The notes beneath the pieces are model-generated. The model saw only the letters and a list, made by a program, of their open reading frames with translations. It ran no database searches and had not been told where the DNA came from. Shown here one piece after another: positions 11,238-24,539 of a DNA stretch of 64,000 bases. Each line of letters begins with the position of its first letter. The first letter of the stretch is position 1. Position numbers and translations under genes: made by a program. The stretch spans positions 682,001 through 746,000 of the forward strand of contig JBHGNT010000009.1 of assembly GCA_043228905.1 (NCBI GenBank), in the 5' to 3' direction. Origin of the DNA: Azolla caroliniana (taxonomy: Eukaryota > Polypodiophyta).

Positions 11238-11495
11238 TTATTCTCTCCCCAACATAGGTGAAGCCTTCTCTGCCTTTGTCCACATTTCTCTAAAATGTTG
11301 TTGCTTACAAAACACAACATCAAACTCACCGATCATTGCCTCACATTGACCTCTTAGAGTATGCAGAAGAATCAACCATATCTCCTTAACTAACTCAACC
11401 ACAACTTTCTGAAATACACAATTACATCTTACCTTCCATAATACCCAAATTACTAAAGAAGATATCGTAGACCAACATTGTCCTCTACCAAACAA
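11238..11495 (-). mobile_element. LINE relic, extreme C-terminal region
   Basis: An 85-codon minus-strand frame contains SSLVIWVLWKVRCNCVFQK and then a Trp/Leu helix-rich tail. This resembles the C-terminal W-x-I-W-K-x-R-N-x-x-V-F segment typical of plant LINE ORF2 proteins. The reverse transcriptase pieces at 12841-13500 lie upstream on the same strand, so both may come from one element whose middle has decayed. No poly(A) tail was found. Confidence 0.5.
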
Positions 11496-12840
11496 CGGAT
11501 TGTCAGCAACAAAAGAGTATTGTTGTCACACTTGTTATAAAATGATTTCATATTATTTATATTGCAATCATAAACACAACTATTTTTATTTCTTATTCCA
11601 ACAAACATTGTGGTCTAAATAGGCGAGCTTTTCCAAACTCACATGTTCATTCCCTACACACAAACATTTATATCCAAAGATAATGTGTCCACATAAACCC
11701 TAAAAATAATAATTTGTTGATTGAAAACAACACGACCAAGATGGTTTTAGGAGCTTCATCTATTTTCATTGTAGGCTTAGGGTCAACATCAAGGGTTTCA
11801 ATACCAACCTTTGAGTGCATTGATGTAGGGTTGTGATATTTTGCGGGGAAATGAGTTTTCTTTTAGATAGATTTGTTATAATCCTTAGAAATCAAATATG
11901 ACCTATTGGCCCAAAACATTTTTATTTAGTGTGTGTGGCATTGAGTAGTGACTATGAATGTTCAGAAGTTTACTAATGAACATTCCGATCAAGTGTAAAC
12001 ATTATGGCGATGAGATGAATATGTGTGGATAATGGAGCAAGTTGACAATATGTAGAAAGAACACTTCAACATGGTCAAAGGCAACATGTTGTATCTAATG
12101 GTTGGTACTTGAACTGTCAAACTTGTTGAGGGAAAAATATGCATTATTGATGAGTCTCCTCACTATGCCCAACACCCCACCTAACATCAAAGGGAATGTG
12201 ACCTAAATCATATGGATATAATGTTATAGATGACAGACAAATGGATGAACTCTAGCATGCATCAATGAGTGTGGTTTCTCTGTTTCCAAAAAAAAGACAA
12301 TTTTGTAGTTTGATGCAACATGTATAATTTGATGTGGGAAATTGAGACTCCAAATTTTTCTCGAGTTTTAATACATTAGCGTTGCAAATAAAACTCGTTC
12401 AAAGAAAGATTTACTAATGCATCATGAAGCAAATGTAATACATCCCATTTTCCAAACTATTTATCCATATCTTACCTCTATCAAGAACCCAAAAGTTTGT
12501 TTTTTTGTATCTTCCGGATCTTTTTACTTGCTTCCGATGTGATTTTAAGAAGTCGGTGTAACAATGTCTTTTTAACTTTAAGCATGTACCCTTTCATAGC
12601 CATGTTATATTACATTTGTAGCTTCATGTAAGGAAACTTCCTAAGAAATGTATTTTGGAAATTTTATTTCCTTTCCAAGTGGACATGGGCAATTGCTTGA
12701 GAATCCAACATTTTATTTCTCCATCATTGCGCATGTTATCAAATGCATCGCAAGCCCTTTTTTTGTTCTAAGTGCTAGGTTGCATATTCATTTCATCTAC
12801 GATTGAAGAGATCAAACCCCATGATATTTAAACCCTAAAC
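11496..12840. other. Decayed sequence between two LINE pieces
   Basis: No readable frame. If the flanking LINE pieces belong together, this interval is the eroded part of the same minus-strand element, but I see no motif that proves it. Confidence 0.3.
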
Positions 12841-13500
12841 ATCATCTACTTATAACAAAGCATGATAACTCTGTCTCTAATGGTAACTTTCACGATGCCT
12901 TCTTGTTCTATAAACTCGCCGATCATTTGCATTAATTGATCAATGCATAAACAAAATAGAGTTGGTGAGATTAAGCATCCTTGAATGGGGTCGATAGTGT
13001 TAGTGAATCCAGTATGTGCATGCCACATCATCTACTTATAACAAAGCATGATAACTGCGTCTCTAATGATAACTTTCACCACATCATCTACTTATAACAA
13101 AGCATGATAACTCTGTCTCTAATGGTAGCTTTCACGATGCCTTCTTGTTCTATAAACTCGCCGATCATTTGCATTAATTCTTCAATGCATAAACAAAATA
13201 GAGTTGGTGAGATTAAGCATCCTTGAATGGGATCGATAGTGTTAGTGAATCCCGTACGTGCATGCCACATCATCTACTTATAACAAAGCATGATAACTCC
13301 GTCTCTAATGGTAACTTTCACGATGCCTTGTTGTTCTATAAACTCACCGATCATTTGCATTAATTCATCAATGCATAAACAAAATAGAGTTGGTGAGATT
13401 AAGCATCCTTGAATGGGATCGATAGTGTTAGTGAATCCCATACGTGCATGCCATATCATCTTCTCATAGATTTGAGAAAATTGCAATCATATATTCCTTG
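12841..13500 (-). mobile_element. LINE reverse transcriptase fragment in tandem copies (about 186 bp)
   Basis: Copies start at 12841, 13026 (a 56-bp stub), 13082 and 13268, so the full unit is 185-186 bp. Each full copy encodes on the minus strand GFTNTIDPIQGCLISPTLF followed by CLCIDELMQMIGEF and VIMLCYK. This is the reverse transcriptase block between the QGCPLSPTLF motif and the YADD motif; the catalytic aspartates are missing, because every unit ends just before them. The last copy extends a little further (MQFSQIYEKM). Amplifying part of a domain is unusual and does not happen by retrotransposition, so this is a later local duplication. Confidence 0.8.
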
Positions 13501-16500
13501 TATACCATGAGTTCTTCCATAATTATTTGTATGCAAATGTTTTGAGTAGAAGGCTGCATGCCATGTTGTTTGATTGCCAATGTGTAATGATGATTTGTGG
13601 GTTTTCTTCCTTGCATGAAAGCTTTCTTACCAAGGTTCGGAAAGAAGAATATCTAGAAAGCTACATGTAGTATAGCTTCACAATCATGTGTGAGTGTAAA
13701 AGAGAGAGACAAGCAATAAACAAAAGCCTAGTTTGTATAATAGGCTCAATGTTAGGAAAAACCATATTTTCCTCTCTTAGTCAAGTTCCCAATTCATACA
13801 ATTTGGGAAGCAATGTATGTTGACTAACTTACATCCATGGAAAGAGCTATTTTGTACAATGTTTATGCTAAGTTATACACAAAATAATGAGGAATCTTAT
13901 TCTAAAACATTCTAATTATAAAGTGGCATTGAACATGGATGTGGAGCTGTCGTTTTTGTAGCTTCCCTTTGTGATGCTCTTTTCTTGGTTTTTACAATCT
14001 AGATTCTAAATCACATGATAATGTGAGTGTAAGACCGAGTGCATTCATTAAGCTACCCTAAAATTACACTTAACATTGAACATTACTTATTATTGTGTGT
14101 TTGTTCATACTCCCTCTCTTGACTCTTCTCATTAAAATTTCTATTTTATTAACATTTTCAAACATATGGCTTCATGATCCCCCTTTCAACATGATTAAAA
14201 CAAGCTCAGTCATATATTATAATGTATTACATACATACGTAGTTTTTGAAGGTTGCCAACAAAAATATGTGGGGTTTAATTGGAGATATTTCTAGATATG
14301 TAGGAGTTCCATAGGCGATGTGACTATTATATGCAAATTTGACATTTTCTTGATGATAATAGAGGTGAATGCATCTTTTTACCATGAAGTTTTTTCCAAC
14401 ACTTACAAAAAGAATGTAAGCGTTTCATAAACCCATGAAAAATGCAAGGGAGCCTCTAAGTTAAGATCATGATGGTCAACTAGCAAAGTAAAATATGTGA
14501 TATGACCCCCACTATTGCAACTGAATTATGTGTCAGATAACTTACAGGTCCTTGTGGATTTTACATGGTGTAGAATAAAAGGGTTTAAAAAGACAGTTTG
14601 AAAATCTCTAATAAGGATAGCCTTTTGTTTAACAATAAGGGTGATATAATATGTATATAGAACCTCTTTTTCGGGGGGATAGACCGATAGTACCTAGGGA
14701 ACTAATAAAAGGTTGCTCAAAATGCATGTGATAAATATGTCATTGGTTTTCTATATAGAGTTGACTTTTCCTCCATTTTTATCTCTCTCATTGTCTTTCC
14801 CGTTTGTAGGGTTTGCTTAATATAAAAAATTTAGTGCAATGAATCATACGATTAGTTCAATTGAGTTGTTATTTCTAGCCCATTAAGTTTGCGACATTCG
14901 TCACATGGTGTCTTGTCATACAAACAACGTAGTAATTACACAAATGTTGTTACTTCAATTGTTTTTAGTCAAATCATATAATTAAGCCATACAACCTATT
15001 CTCTAGCCAACTTAATACCAATATATAACATAGATAAAAACTCCAAACCCCGATATAACTTATGAGTTAGTGAAGTAAATTATACAACATGAGAAATTCA
15101 TTTTGGCTTCTTACAATATCACTTCTCATTCATTTTGATGTTACTTATACATTAAGTCTGTTTACTTTCTTTATGAAAATTATTGTTTCTTTGGTTACTT
15201 TGGTTTTATGGTTACAAGTTACAACATTGCTTGTGGTTTTAAAATCCTTATCAGCTCTTGATCATGATAAACACAACAATTTGACATATTTATTTCATGC
15301 ATTCACTCCACATACTTCTCAAATATAGTGTCTATATGATTTTATGTCATTGTTGACGTGTGCTATTTGCATATTGCGTGATTAACAAACAACAATATGT
15401 TGAATGGTTGTGGATTATGGGAATATTTATGGTCCAAGTTGTAGACTTCTCCTTCATATGTTGGTTATATAGTTGCATATAGTTATTTAGTGTGGAATAA
15501 GTTGAAGCTCCCTAAGCATGGTTTGGGTTGTTCTAGATTGCCACTTTATATTTTGGTATTGCGTGTTGTAAGTGGGAGATAGTTTGTGATGGCTTTATGT
15601 AGATTGATAAATTCTTTGTGTTTTAAATGTGTGGATTACTTATGGTAGTGTTGTAAACTAGAGCTTATTTAATGTGGGTGTTGTAGCCTATTGATTGATA
15701 TGATGATATTTATCAAAGTGGTAGGTAGTAATGGATTATTTATGCAATCATATCTCAATTGTTATTACATAAATGTGATCGTTTTGTATGAGACTCAAAG
15801 AAGAGAAGTTTTTATTTTTTGGCTTAAGCTTCAAGAGAACACATTGATCACATTTTGATAGACATAATCATGGCTTTTTGTTCATCAGGTGTAGATTGCG
15901 CATTGTTTGCCATATTGTAGCCATAAATTATGGATTGCGACACTATTATTCTGTTGTTAAGTGCTCTATATTGGAACCACCTTTTTTGACTTTTTCGGCC
16001 AAGTCTCCATATTAATAACATTTGGAGGTTCATTGCACTAGTCTTCTTGACAAATTTTGGAGAAGGATTTATTGAATGGATGATTTACCAAACCTTAGAT
16101 ATTTGAAATCTAGGAAGTAATTATAAACCATTAGTTAATCCATCCAAAGTTTTGAGTTGATGACCTTGAGATTCTCCATGATTATATCTACCACCTGTGG
16201 GGATCTAATGCCTATTGTATGTCTCTGGGCAAAGTTAGCTTTTGGAAAATATTCCAATATACCCCTTGAGTTTACCACGATTTCGCCAAATACCTTTTGG
16301 TTTTCCATTATTTTTCCGTAAGCCCATATGCTCATGTTATTCCAAATTTGCATATTTGGATATTTGTGCATCCGCTTATAACGAAATGGAGTGCATCACA
16401 TTCAAAACAGAAAGCAGCATTATCTGATGAGTGTCACATTTATCTCATATAAATTAATCTAAATAATTCCTACCCCCTATCTCTTTCTTTCATATAATCC

Positions 16501-19274
16501 CACATCTTATAATCATAGAGAATGACCTCTAATACATGCTCGTTAAACTTGCATACTTGATCATTACCTCAATATGAATGTCACAATTGCAATTATGAAA
16601 AATATGTATTGACACAAAACCATGGTCCATAACCATTTGATTTGAGAGCATGGAATATTAATTTCCTGATTGTTTTTCATATCTATTTGGGCAACATTTA
16701 TATCTCAGACCTTATCTTGCAACTTAACATCCCATGGGTGCTGCCATGGGAAGTGAGTGGAGGACGTCTATGCCGAATTCAGGTTGTATGAGGTCACATG
16801 GAGAGTATGTGTTCGGGTAATGCTATGCTCATCGAATGATGTGGTGTTTTGGAGTTGTTTTTGTTGTTTCCTCTACACATATTGTTTTCTTTTGACATGT
16901 AAGGTGGCCTGTAATATATGAGTTGTATATTATCCTATGTACATTGCCTTAATTAATGGAAGTAGTTTTTTTTGGAAGAAAAAAAAACATCCCATCATTA
17001 AATTTACATAGACCTTCTCTATGGGCCATTAATGAATTACTAGAAATGATGGAGGCCAATTGGATATGATGTTAGGCAAAGAATTCAAATATTTGTTAAG
17101 AAATAACAAAAAACGTAAAAATGAAATATTTTTTAGGTTAATAAATTCTGATTTCATGGCCCTCCGCCTAATATTTGTTTATCTTTGAAGTTTCAACGGT
17201 ATTGTGCAAGTTCCCCTGCCCTCTTATTAAATATTATTTCTATGGGCACATGTTTCCCTCTCAAATTTCAACATGATTTTTGAAATTGCCAAACATTCCC
17301 ATCTTTCCTCCATACATTTATTGTCAAAGTTTCCATATATTGAGTCGATTACAATCTTTAAGGAATATCTATGTTTGATACACAAAAGTTTCCAAAACAA
17401 ACCTTTGGAAATGGTGACCTTTTTATTTTGTGAGCATGAACAACAAGATGATATTAGAATATGTAAAATCGGGAATATGATTGAAAAATGTCATGCCTAC
17501 ATGTTTAGCTAGAGAAGCTATCCCTCATTGGACTTGACCTTGTCTACCGTTTGTGTGGTTCAAATCCAAATCAAGATAGAAGCTTCTTATTACATCAAAA
17601 GTTAGTGACCGACAACAACAAAAAACTTTACCCGAGTCTCCCTAGTTTCTCGTGGACCATGTCTATATTATTCTTTATGCCAATATATCTTCCCTATGAG
17701 TGACACACTTTTACACTTTCTTCTTGTTTTGCTTTGGTTCCTTCTGCAACTTCTTGGGCGTCTATCATGACTTGGACATGTAATAAACATGGTGTTCCAC
17801 AAGTTACGTCTTCATTCACATTGTTAACAAACTTATCGTTCTTATTGACTTTCCTATTAATAGTTCAATCAAAATATCTACCAAGAATAGGGAGGGATGC
17901 TATTGGCTTTCCCTAGATATATATGTTTTTGTGTGAAGGGCATGTTGATCCAAAATGCACATGCCTTGGGTAGAATTCTAATAGGTTTTTATTTTTGGGT
18001 TGGGTGAGGAACAAATATAAAAGAGTTTTAACCTCTATCCCACATCAACAACACTTTTTGTCATTTCCAATATTGTTGGCCAATCCATGAATCATTGAAT
18101 CAAATGCACAATTTGAGTTCACTAATTTTTAGGGCATACCGCAATCACTATTTTCTTGGTCCCAATTAATTCTCCATTTCTTTTTGAGTTGAGCATATGT
18201 CCAAGTAGGTGCGGGTAGCATATATGATTTTGTTGTGTGTCCTCTTGGTATAGCAATGATAAGCTTTAAAGGGCAAGGAACCTCTAACATTTATAAATGA
18301 AGGAATATCATCCTTCCATGTTGAATTTGAGTTCTAATGACTTCTTAGTCCATTGCTTCATTGAATCTCATCTAGTCCTTTTTGGATCATGGGATTGTGA
18401 TTCCATAGATTCCCCCCAAATTTGTGAATTCTATGTAGTTCATTTGAAGTTCGGAGCTTGTTTACTATTGCTTTATAACTTTTGCTTCAACAAAAGCAAA
18501 GAGGCCAAATAGAGTTATTGTCATAAAGCACAACTCTTTCTAATGTCTGGTCACAAATTAACAAACAATATGGAAGATAAGATATTAATATTAAGGATTT
18601 AGAACCATTGTGTTCAGTTACCTTCCTAAATTTAGCGACAACCTAACTTCATCTTTATTTTTGTAGTCACATTGAAGGTCATATGTATCTTAAAAGTCTA
18701 AAGATGTTTCCTTTAGGACGTAACCTTGTTTTCTTTCTTACTCTAGCTACCTAAACACATGCACTTCACTCTCTCCCTATATTGGTTCCTTATATAGGAG
18801 ATTTTATTGTTGTACTTTTGGGGTGATTGCAATTATTAACTTTGAGGATTGGCTTAGTGTTTGACTCATTCGAATTTGGTACATATATTGATGAAACAAG
18901 ATTAAGAAAATATAACTAAAACAAATGAGTGTTATTATTTGTATAATTTGCATAATAATATAAGTAAGATCTAGAATAGGGCACATGAAGCATTTACTAG
19001 GGATATACTTTTATATTGCTCTTTTATTAAAACATAAAGAAGAATGTTAAATTTGTTAAATAAAATTGTATATTCTTTTATGGAAGCTTAAATGGCTGAC
19101 ACATTTTTAGGACCAAAACATGCCAAGACCCTCTAAACATTCCCCCAAAGAAGTTTTGCAAAACACTCAATACTAGTACCAACTTACTCCTTGAAGAGTT
19201 TGTGTGAGGGTTCATCTTGTCATATTCTTCAACCCTCTTCCGTTTTTCGACATCAACATTCTCATTGTCTGTTT
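13501..19274. other. Intergenic, no gene recognised
   Basis: 5.8 kb of AT-rich sequence with only short frames, none with a domain I recognise. Around 15850-16030 a minus-strand frame (RALNNRIIVSQSIIYGY) faintly resembles the LSLAGRIVVANQVL segment of LINEs, but not enough to call. Around 16860-16985 a TG-rich stretch with T- and A-runs could be a LINE 3' end; this too is not secure. Confidence 0.4.
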
Positions 19275-19279
19275 CTCCC
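19275..19279. repeat. Target-site duplication, left copy (CTCCC)
   Basis: These five bases precede the 5' LTR and are repeated exactly at 25742-25746 after the 3' LTR, as copia integrases normally produce. This fixes the element's ends. Confidence 0.9.
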
Positions 19280-19670
19280 TTTTGAGAATCAAGCTCAACA
19301 TAGTCTAGTGTGTGAACACACCTTTCGGAATCTATGAGCACTCAAAGGTCAAAAGTCACCACTACTCTCTACACATTAACTATATGTCATAGAATCATAT
19401 TTTATGACACATAACTAATGAGTTCCATATTACCCATGGCTAATGAGTCTTCACATTTCCCAATGTTCTAGAGAGAGAGTGAGCATTATAGTGAGTTAAT
19501 GAAGCGAGAGGGTGACCCTATATAAAGCACCCTCCTCCTACTTCATAAAGAGTTAGTTATCCTCTCTTGTGATGTTACATTTTTGTACTTGATATTCTCC
19601 TTATTAATATACATCTGAGCAATTCGTTTCTCTTATCTATCTTGTGTTTCTATCCTCTCCTCCCCTTTTT

Positions 19671-19707
<37 letters not shown>

Positions 19708-19751
19708 CACACATCTCTTCTGCTACACAGAATCATATCTGATTCTTTACA
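19280..19751 (+). repeat. 5' LTR of the copia element
   Basis: 472 bp ending in TTTACA. Its first bases read TTTTGAG where the 3' LTR has TGTTAAG, so the canonical TG has mutated. A TATATAAA box lies near 19519-19526. A CA-dinucleotide run at about 19675-19706 has expanded here only and explains most of the length difference from the 3' LTR. Confidence 0.9.
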
Positions 19752-19763
19752 TGGTATTAGAGT
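19752..19763 (+). promoter_or_regulatory. Primer binding site (initiator tRNA-Met type)
   Basis: TGGTATTAGAGT lies directly after the 5' LTR. The usual plant copia primer site complementary to initiator tRNA-Met is TGGTATCAGAGC, so two positions have changed. Confidence 0.85.
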
Positions 19764-19909
19764 GATTTGGTAGCTCGAATCTAGCCCATCCGCATGTGTT
19801 GTCTCCTACGCTGACACTCAAGAAGAATCGGCTCATCACTATTGTAGTGTCACTACATAGCTCATGTTCGAGAGATAAGGAAAAGAAGAAAGAAAACTAC
19901 GTTGACATA

Positions 19910-21480
19910 ATGTATACTCAAATGGGGAGCTCTCTCCCTAGCGAGAAGTTGGACAGAAACAACTTTGCATCTTGGGAGTATAAGATGCACCAATATCTTG
20001 TCGACCAAGGCTATTGGGGCTACATTCAAGGAGCACAAGAAAACAAAACCGGCCCAAAGTACGACGACTGCACAACATGGGAGTAAGCGGCAAGTCAAGT
20101 AATGTATTGCTTAGCAACATGTGTCCATGACCACATGCTCGGCTACATTCGAGAAGCCAAGACACCGAAGGAAGCATGGGAGAATCTAAGGAATATTTTC
20201 GCAGCCAACACAACTGCAAGAAAGCTTTAACTCCGCCAAGAGTTTAACAACATCCAACAAAGGGACATGTCCATCACAAACTATACACCCTAAAGATCAA
20301 GGAACTTTGTGACTCGCTCGGCTTAATAAACATTGTCATGTGGTTTTTCACACACGATATGAAAACTAGTAAAATAATTATGTAAGATTAGCTTAATGGA
20401 TTGATATGGAAAGATAGATGTCTTCAAGAGCTTCATAACGCATTTTACTACACATGAAACGAATAAACAAGTATCAAGTTATGTGAGTGTGAAGTTTGAG
20501 AAGATTGGGAAAAACAAAAGTGTGAGATATCCCACATAGATAGGACAACATCAGGATCCCACATTATATATTGAGAGCCAAAACTCATTACTTAACATCT
20601 ATGTGTTAAGAGCATAGAAGGAATTATTGAACTTGGGCTACACAATCTAGATGGATTGATGTGGCTTAACTACATGCAACCCTTTTGTGCTCTTAACACA
20701 TAGATATAAACTAATGGTTCTCGATCTACTTATATAGTGCTAGATCCAAAAGTTTCCTATCTATATGGGATATTTCACAATTCTATTTTCCTTATCTTCT
20801 AAAACTTCATATTAATATAACTTGATATGTAGTTGTACATTTTATATGTAGTAAAATGCATTTTGAAGCTCTTGAAGATGTCCATCTTTTTATACTAAGA
20901 CATTAATTTAATCTAAAATAATTATTTCACTATTTTTCATATCGTGTGTAAAGAAACACACGACAACTACGTGGAGGATGATGAGATGGTGCAAAAATGC
21001 CTAGGCAGCTTAGCACCACGGTTTGGCGCGATGAGAACCACCGTCCTAGCAAGGGATAATCCTCCCTCTTTCTTTGATCTTCAATCAATGTTGTTGGTTG
21101 AGGAAAACCATGTTCGAACAAGGAGCAACGCCTCGGAAGGCCACATGCTCTACACACACTTGGATGGAGGAAGAGGACGCGGCCAAGCCAAAAGATGTCG
21201 ATTCGGCCACGGATGGGGTGGAAGAGGCCCGATCTATTAAAATAACTCTCAATTTCGGCAAGAAAACAGAAACAATAGAGGAAGGTTCAGAAGAAGGGGG
21301 AGCTTCCATGTCGGTTCAAGCCGACAAAACTCAATCGAATGCGGATATTACGGCAAAATCGGCCACCACGAAGAAGAGTGTCGAAAGAAGAAGCGTGAGT
21401 CAACATCCACAAGCCGACAACTCACCAATTACGCCACCACCTTCGACTATGACAACCATGGCAAAATGTTCATGATGAGA
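19910..21480 (+). pseudogene. copia gag, interrupted
   Basis: The ATG at 19910 opens a Gag frame (SSLPSEKLDRNNFASWEYKM) that meets a stop at about 20084. Later pieces include MLGYIREAKTPKEAWENL and IKELCDSLG. A 636-bp foldback element then splits it, and it resumes with VEDDEMVQKCLGSLAPRFG and a basic tail. The zinc knuckle near 21336-21380 reads CGYYGKIGHHEEEC, so the second Cys of the CCHC set is Tyr. Broken by stops, a frameshift and the insertion. Confidence 0.85.
20332..20967. mobile_element. Foldback (long inverted repeat) element inserted in gag
   Basis: The segment between two halves of gag is almost wholly an inverted repeat: arms of about 270-280 bp (about 20332-20615 and 20685-20967) around a loop of about 70 bp. 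The outer ends read TTGTCATGTGG and, in reverse complement, TTGTCGTGTG; ACACACGATATGAAAA is shared by both. Arms agree at roughly 75% by eye. No coding potential. A target-site duplication was not resolved, so superfamily (Mutator-like, hAT or other) is open. Confidence 0.8.
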
Positions 21481-21529
21481 CATAAAGGCAATTCTTTGTC
21501 AGCATGTACTTCGTCTAGCGCATCCGGTT

Positions 21530-23170
21530 TGGAAGATGTATGGTTCGTCGACTTCGATGCATCGAACCATATGACATCTCATCAAGAATGGTTATGAGAC
21601 CTTCGAGAGCCGGATTGACCCAGCTATGTCGAGACCGGAGATGATACCACTCATCCTTGTCCCATTCGGGGAAGAAGGCGAGCAAACTTGCATAAAAAAT
21701 ATCTTGCATGTATTGACCATAATGAAGAATATGATCTTAGTTAGCCAAATTGTTCAGCAAAGCATGCAAGTTAGATTCAACCAATGTGGGTGTTTCATTG
21801 AGAAGGAAGGCCGACTCATCACTCGTGGTCGAAGGGAATGTCGAATGTTTATCCTCGAGCCGAACGAGATAAAATCGGTTATGTTTGCAAAGGGCCTCAA
21901 AACCGACACAGACATAGAGTTGTCGCACAAGAGAATTGGCCACATCAATCTCAATAAACTCAAGGCAATGCAATCAAAAGGAATCATCATTGGGCTCCCA
22001 ACCTTCAAAGAGAAAGAGATTGAAGGCGTATTGTGTAGCCTGCCAATTCGGCAAGCAACACCGACATCTGATCCCGAAAGAGAGGAACGTGAGCAAAGGC
22101 ATATTGGATGTAATTCATTCTGACATATGGGGACCAACTCAGACGGCTACATGCGGCGAATGCTGATATTACGTGACCTTTATTGATGACTTCTCTAGGC
22201 ACACCTAGATCTTCACCATGAGGCAAAAGAGTGAAGAGTTTGCACACTTCCAAAAATTCAAAAGTGGAGTCGAAAAGGAAACAGGTCAGCATGTACGATG
22301 TCTTCGGTCAGATAGAGGCAAGGAATACTTCTCCGCTGCATTCACAACATACTTTCAACAAGAAGGAATCAAGCGAGAATGTTCTTGTCGACATACACCA
22401 CAATAGAACGAAGTAGCGAAACAAAAGAATTGACACATCCTCAAAGTAGGGTGGGCCATGCTGAAGAAAAGCACATGCCGAAGTCTTATTGGGTCGAAGC
22501 AACATGCACAACCGTCTATGTAATGAACTAATGTACGACATCCGACAAGCACGAACTTACCCCTCACAAGAAGTACTATGGAAAGATACGAGATCTATCC
22601 CATGTAAGGATATTCGGTTCACTTGCATATGTGCACATACCCGACAAAAATCAGCACATAAATACTAAGTCAGAGAAATGAATCCTCGTAGGATATTCAC
22701 TGGAGCAAAATGGGTACAAATGCTTCAACCCCTTTATTCGCAAGGTTCGTGTAAGTCTAGACATCGTCTTTGACGAATCTACATCTTAGTACGAACCCAA
22801 GCCGACTCCTCCTGAACCACCTACGAACGACCTTGACAACACATAAGACAATGATCAACTAAGGTCAATACCCGAGGAGAGTCCGATCTCAACCAGATTG
22901 AGCGAACCACAAGAGCCTCTAGGCACCCAAAGCACATCTCGACCAAGAATGAAGATGGACAAAGGCAAGGCCAAAATGCCGGATTATGAAGACGATCAAT
23001 CTGACGACAATGAATTGACTCACTTGCTCAACAACGAGCTCAGTGGCTTTGATGTAACTATCATGAAGACACCTGGTGTAAAGAAAGCCATTATCATAAC
23101 AAATGAGAAATTTCGTCGCTCCATCCGAGAGAAGAATTCGGTTAGCCGATTCGATACAACAACTATATGA
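21530..23170 (+). pseudogene. copia protease and integrase, degraded
   Basis: The protease active site reads WFVDFDASNHMTSH where the family has D-S/T-G-A, so it is dead. Integrase shows the GAG-pre motif (KRIGHINLNKLKAMQSKGI), then in another frame ACQFGKQHRH, VIHSDIWGPTQTA (first catalytic Asp), VTFIDDFSRHT and CLRSDRGKEYF (second Asp). The catalytic Glu region keeps NEVAKQKN, preceded by a stop. The C-terminal part is acidic and low in motifs. Several stops and frameshifts are visible. Confidence 0.85.
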
Positions 23171-23899
23171 CATATCACTATGCCTTTATGATGAAGGTGA
23201 CAATAGTTCGTGAATCGGAAAAAAATTCTGAGGCAGCCAAGGATCCACGATAGGTCAAAGCAATGAATGAGGAGATGCGGGCCCTATGCAAGAACGAGAC
23301 ATGGGATCCCGTTCCCCACTCACCACACAAAAAGGAGATCGTGTACAGATGGATTTACAAACTGAAGTATAATGTTGATGGCTCATCAATCGCTACAAAG
23401 CCCGACTTGTAGCAAAAGGATTCACACAAACACATGGAGTCAACTATGAAGAGACCTTTGCCCTAGTGGCAAATATGACGACTGTGTGGACCATGATTGC
23501 AATTGCAATGGCGAAAGGGTGCCACCTCCATTAGATGGACGTCAAGCACACCTTCCTCTAAGGCGAATTAGAAGAGGAGGTGTACATGGTCCAACCACCC
23601 GGCTTCGAATCTAGCAATCATCTGAAAGCAGTCTGCCGACTAAAGAAACCGCTCTACGGCCTTAAGCAAGCACCACGTGCTTGGCATTAGAGGATACCAC
23701 AATATCTTCATCGAATCGACTTTAGAATGTCAAAATCCCATAACTCCCTCTACGTAAGAAACAATTTTGGAAGCCTGATTGTCATCATCCTATACATGGA
23801 TGATCTGGTCATTGGAGGTGAGCATCTAGTCGACATCAACAAGGTAAAGTCCCTCCTCTCCGGAAAATTCGAGATGATGGACATGAAGGAGCTCCATTA

Positions 23900-24539
23900 T
23901 GAAGGGAATTTGCTCCCTTTTATTTGTGAGAAAGGGTCGATTGTGTGATCAACAATATTGTGGAAAGTCTGAAAACACAAGAGATATACAGTTTTACGTG
24001 GAAACCCTAAATGGGGAAAACCACGGGAAAATAGAGATTCCACTATACACAAAAGAATACAAGATGAACTCATAATACAACACTCTCCACACAGAGTGTA
24101 TCAGCCACATAGGGCTCTTGATGTCAAATCTCACTCGGCTATGGCGCCGCTCTCTCTCTCACTCATACAATCTCGCCACCTTGATCACTTACACCAACAG
24201 AGGATCACATACTATTCTGTTCTACTCCACTCCCAACATTTTGTTAGCCCTAAGTGAATTTATACTTATTATATGGGCTATTTACAAATGTAGTCATTGC
24301 TATTGTCATTCCTATTATAAGAATAATAATTATTCAACCAATTGATCGACTAGTCGACTGTCCACTCGGCCCAACTAGTTGGCCTTATCTTCAACCATCC
24401 AGTCCGCCCGACTAGTTGGTCGTGTCTTGGACTTGGACTCTCCTACTATTGACTCCCCCGGTCGACTCTCCATGTCTTCAACTGTCGGCACTCAGCCCGA
24501 CCAGTCGGTTGCTCCCATAGGAGGGACATATTCCTAACA
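23900..24539 (-). mobile_element. Solo LTR nested in the copia RT
   Basis: A 640-bp TG...CA segment is flanked by the perfect 5-bp duplication CATTA (23895-23899 and 24540-24544), exactly where the host RT codons are interrupted. It has no internal coding region or second LTR, so it is a solo LTR left by recombination. In reverse complement it begins TGTTAGGAATATG and carries the GTTTTCCCC...TTTCCACGTAAAA signature common near the 3' end of copia LTRs, hence minus orientation. It differs from the host element's own LTRs. Confidence 0.85.

Noticed and set aside
15848-16033. Possible LINE fragment (RALNNRIIVSQSIIYGY)
   Set aside because: Only a faint match to the LSLAGRIVVANQVL block and no neighbouring LINE motif.
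19078-19279. Minus-strand frame with NENVDVEKRKRVEEYDKMNP
   Set aside because: Looks protein-like but short, cut by the copia insertion, and does not continue sensibly after the target site at 25747.
21085-22567. Minus-strand frames opposite copia gag and integrase
   Set aside because: Antisense shadows of the copia coding sequence.
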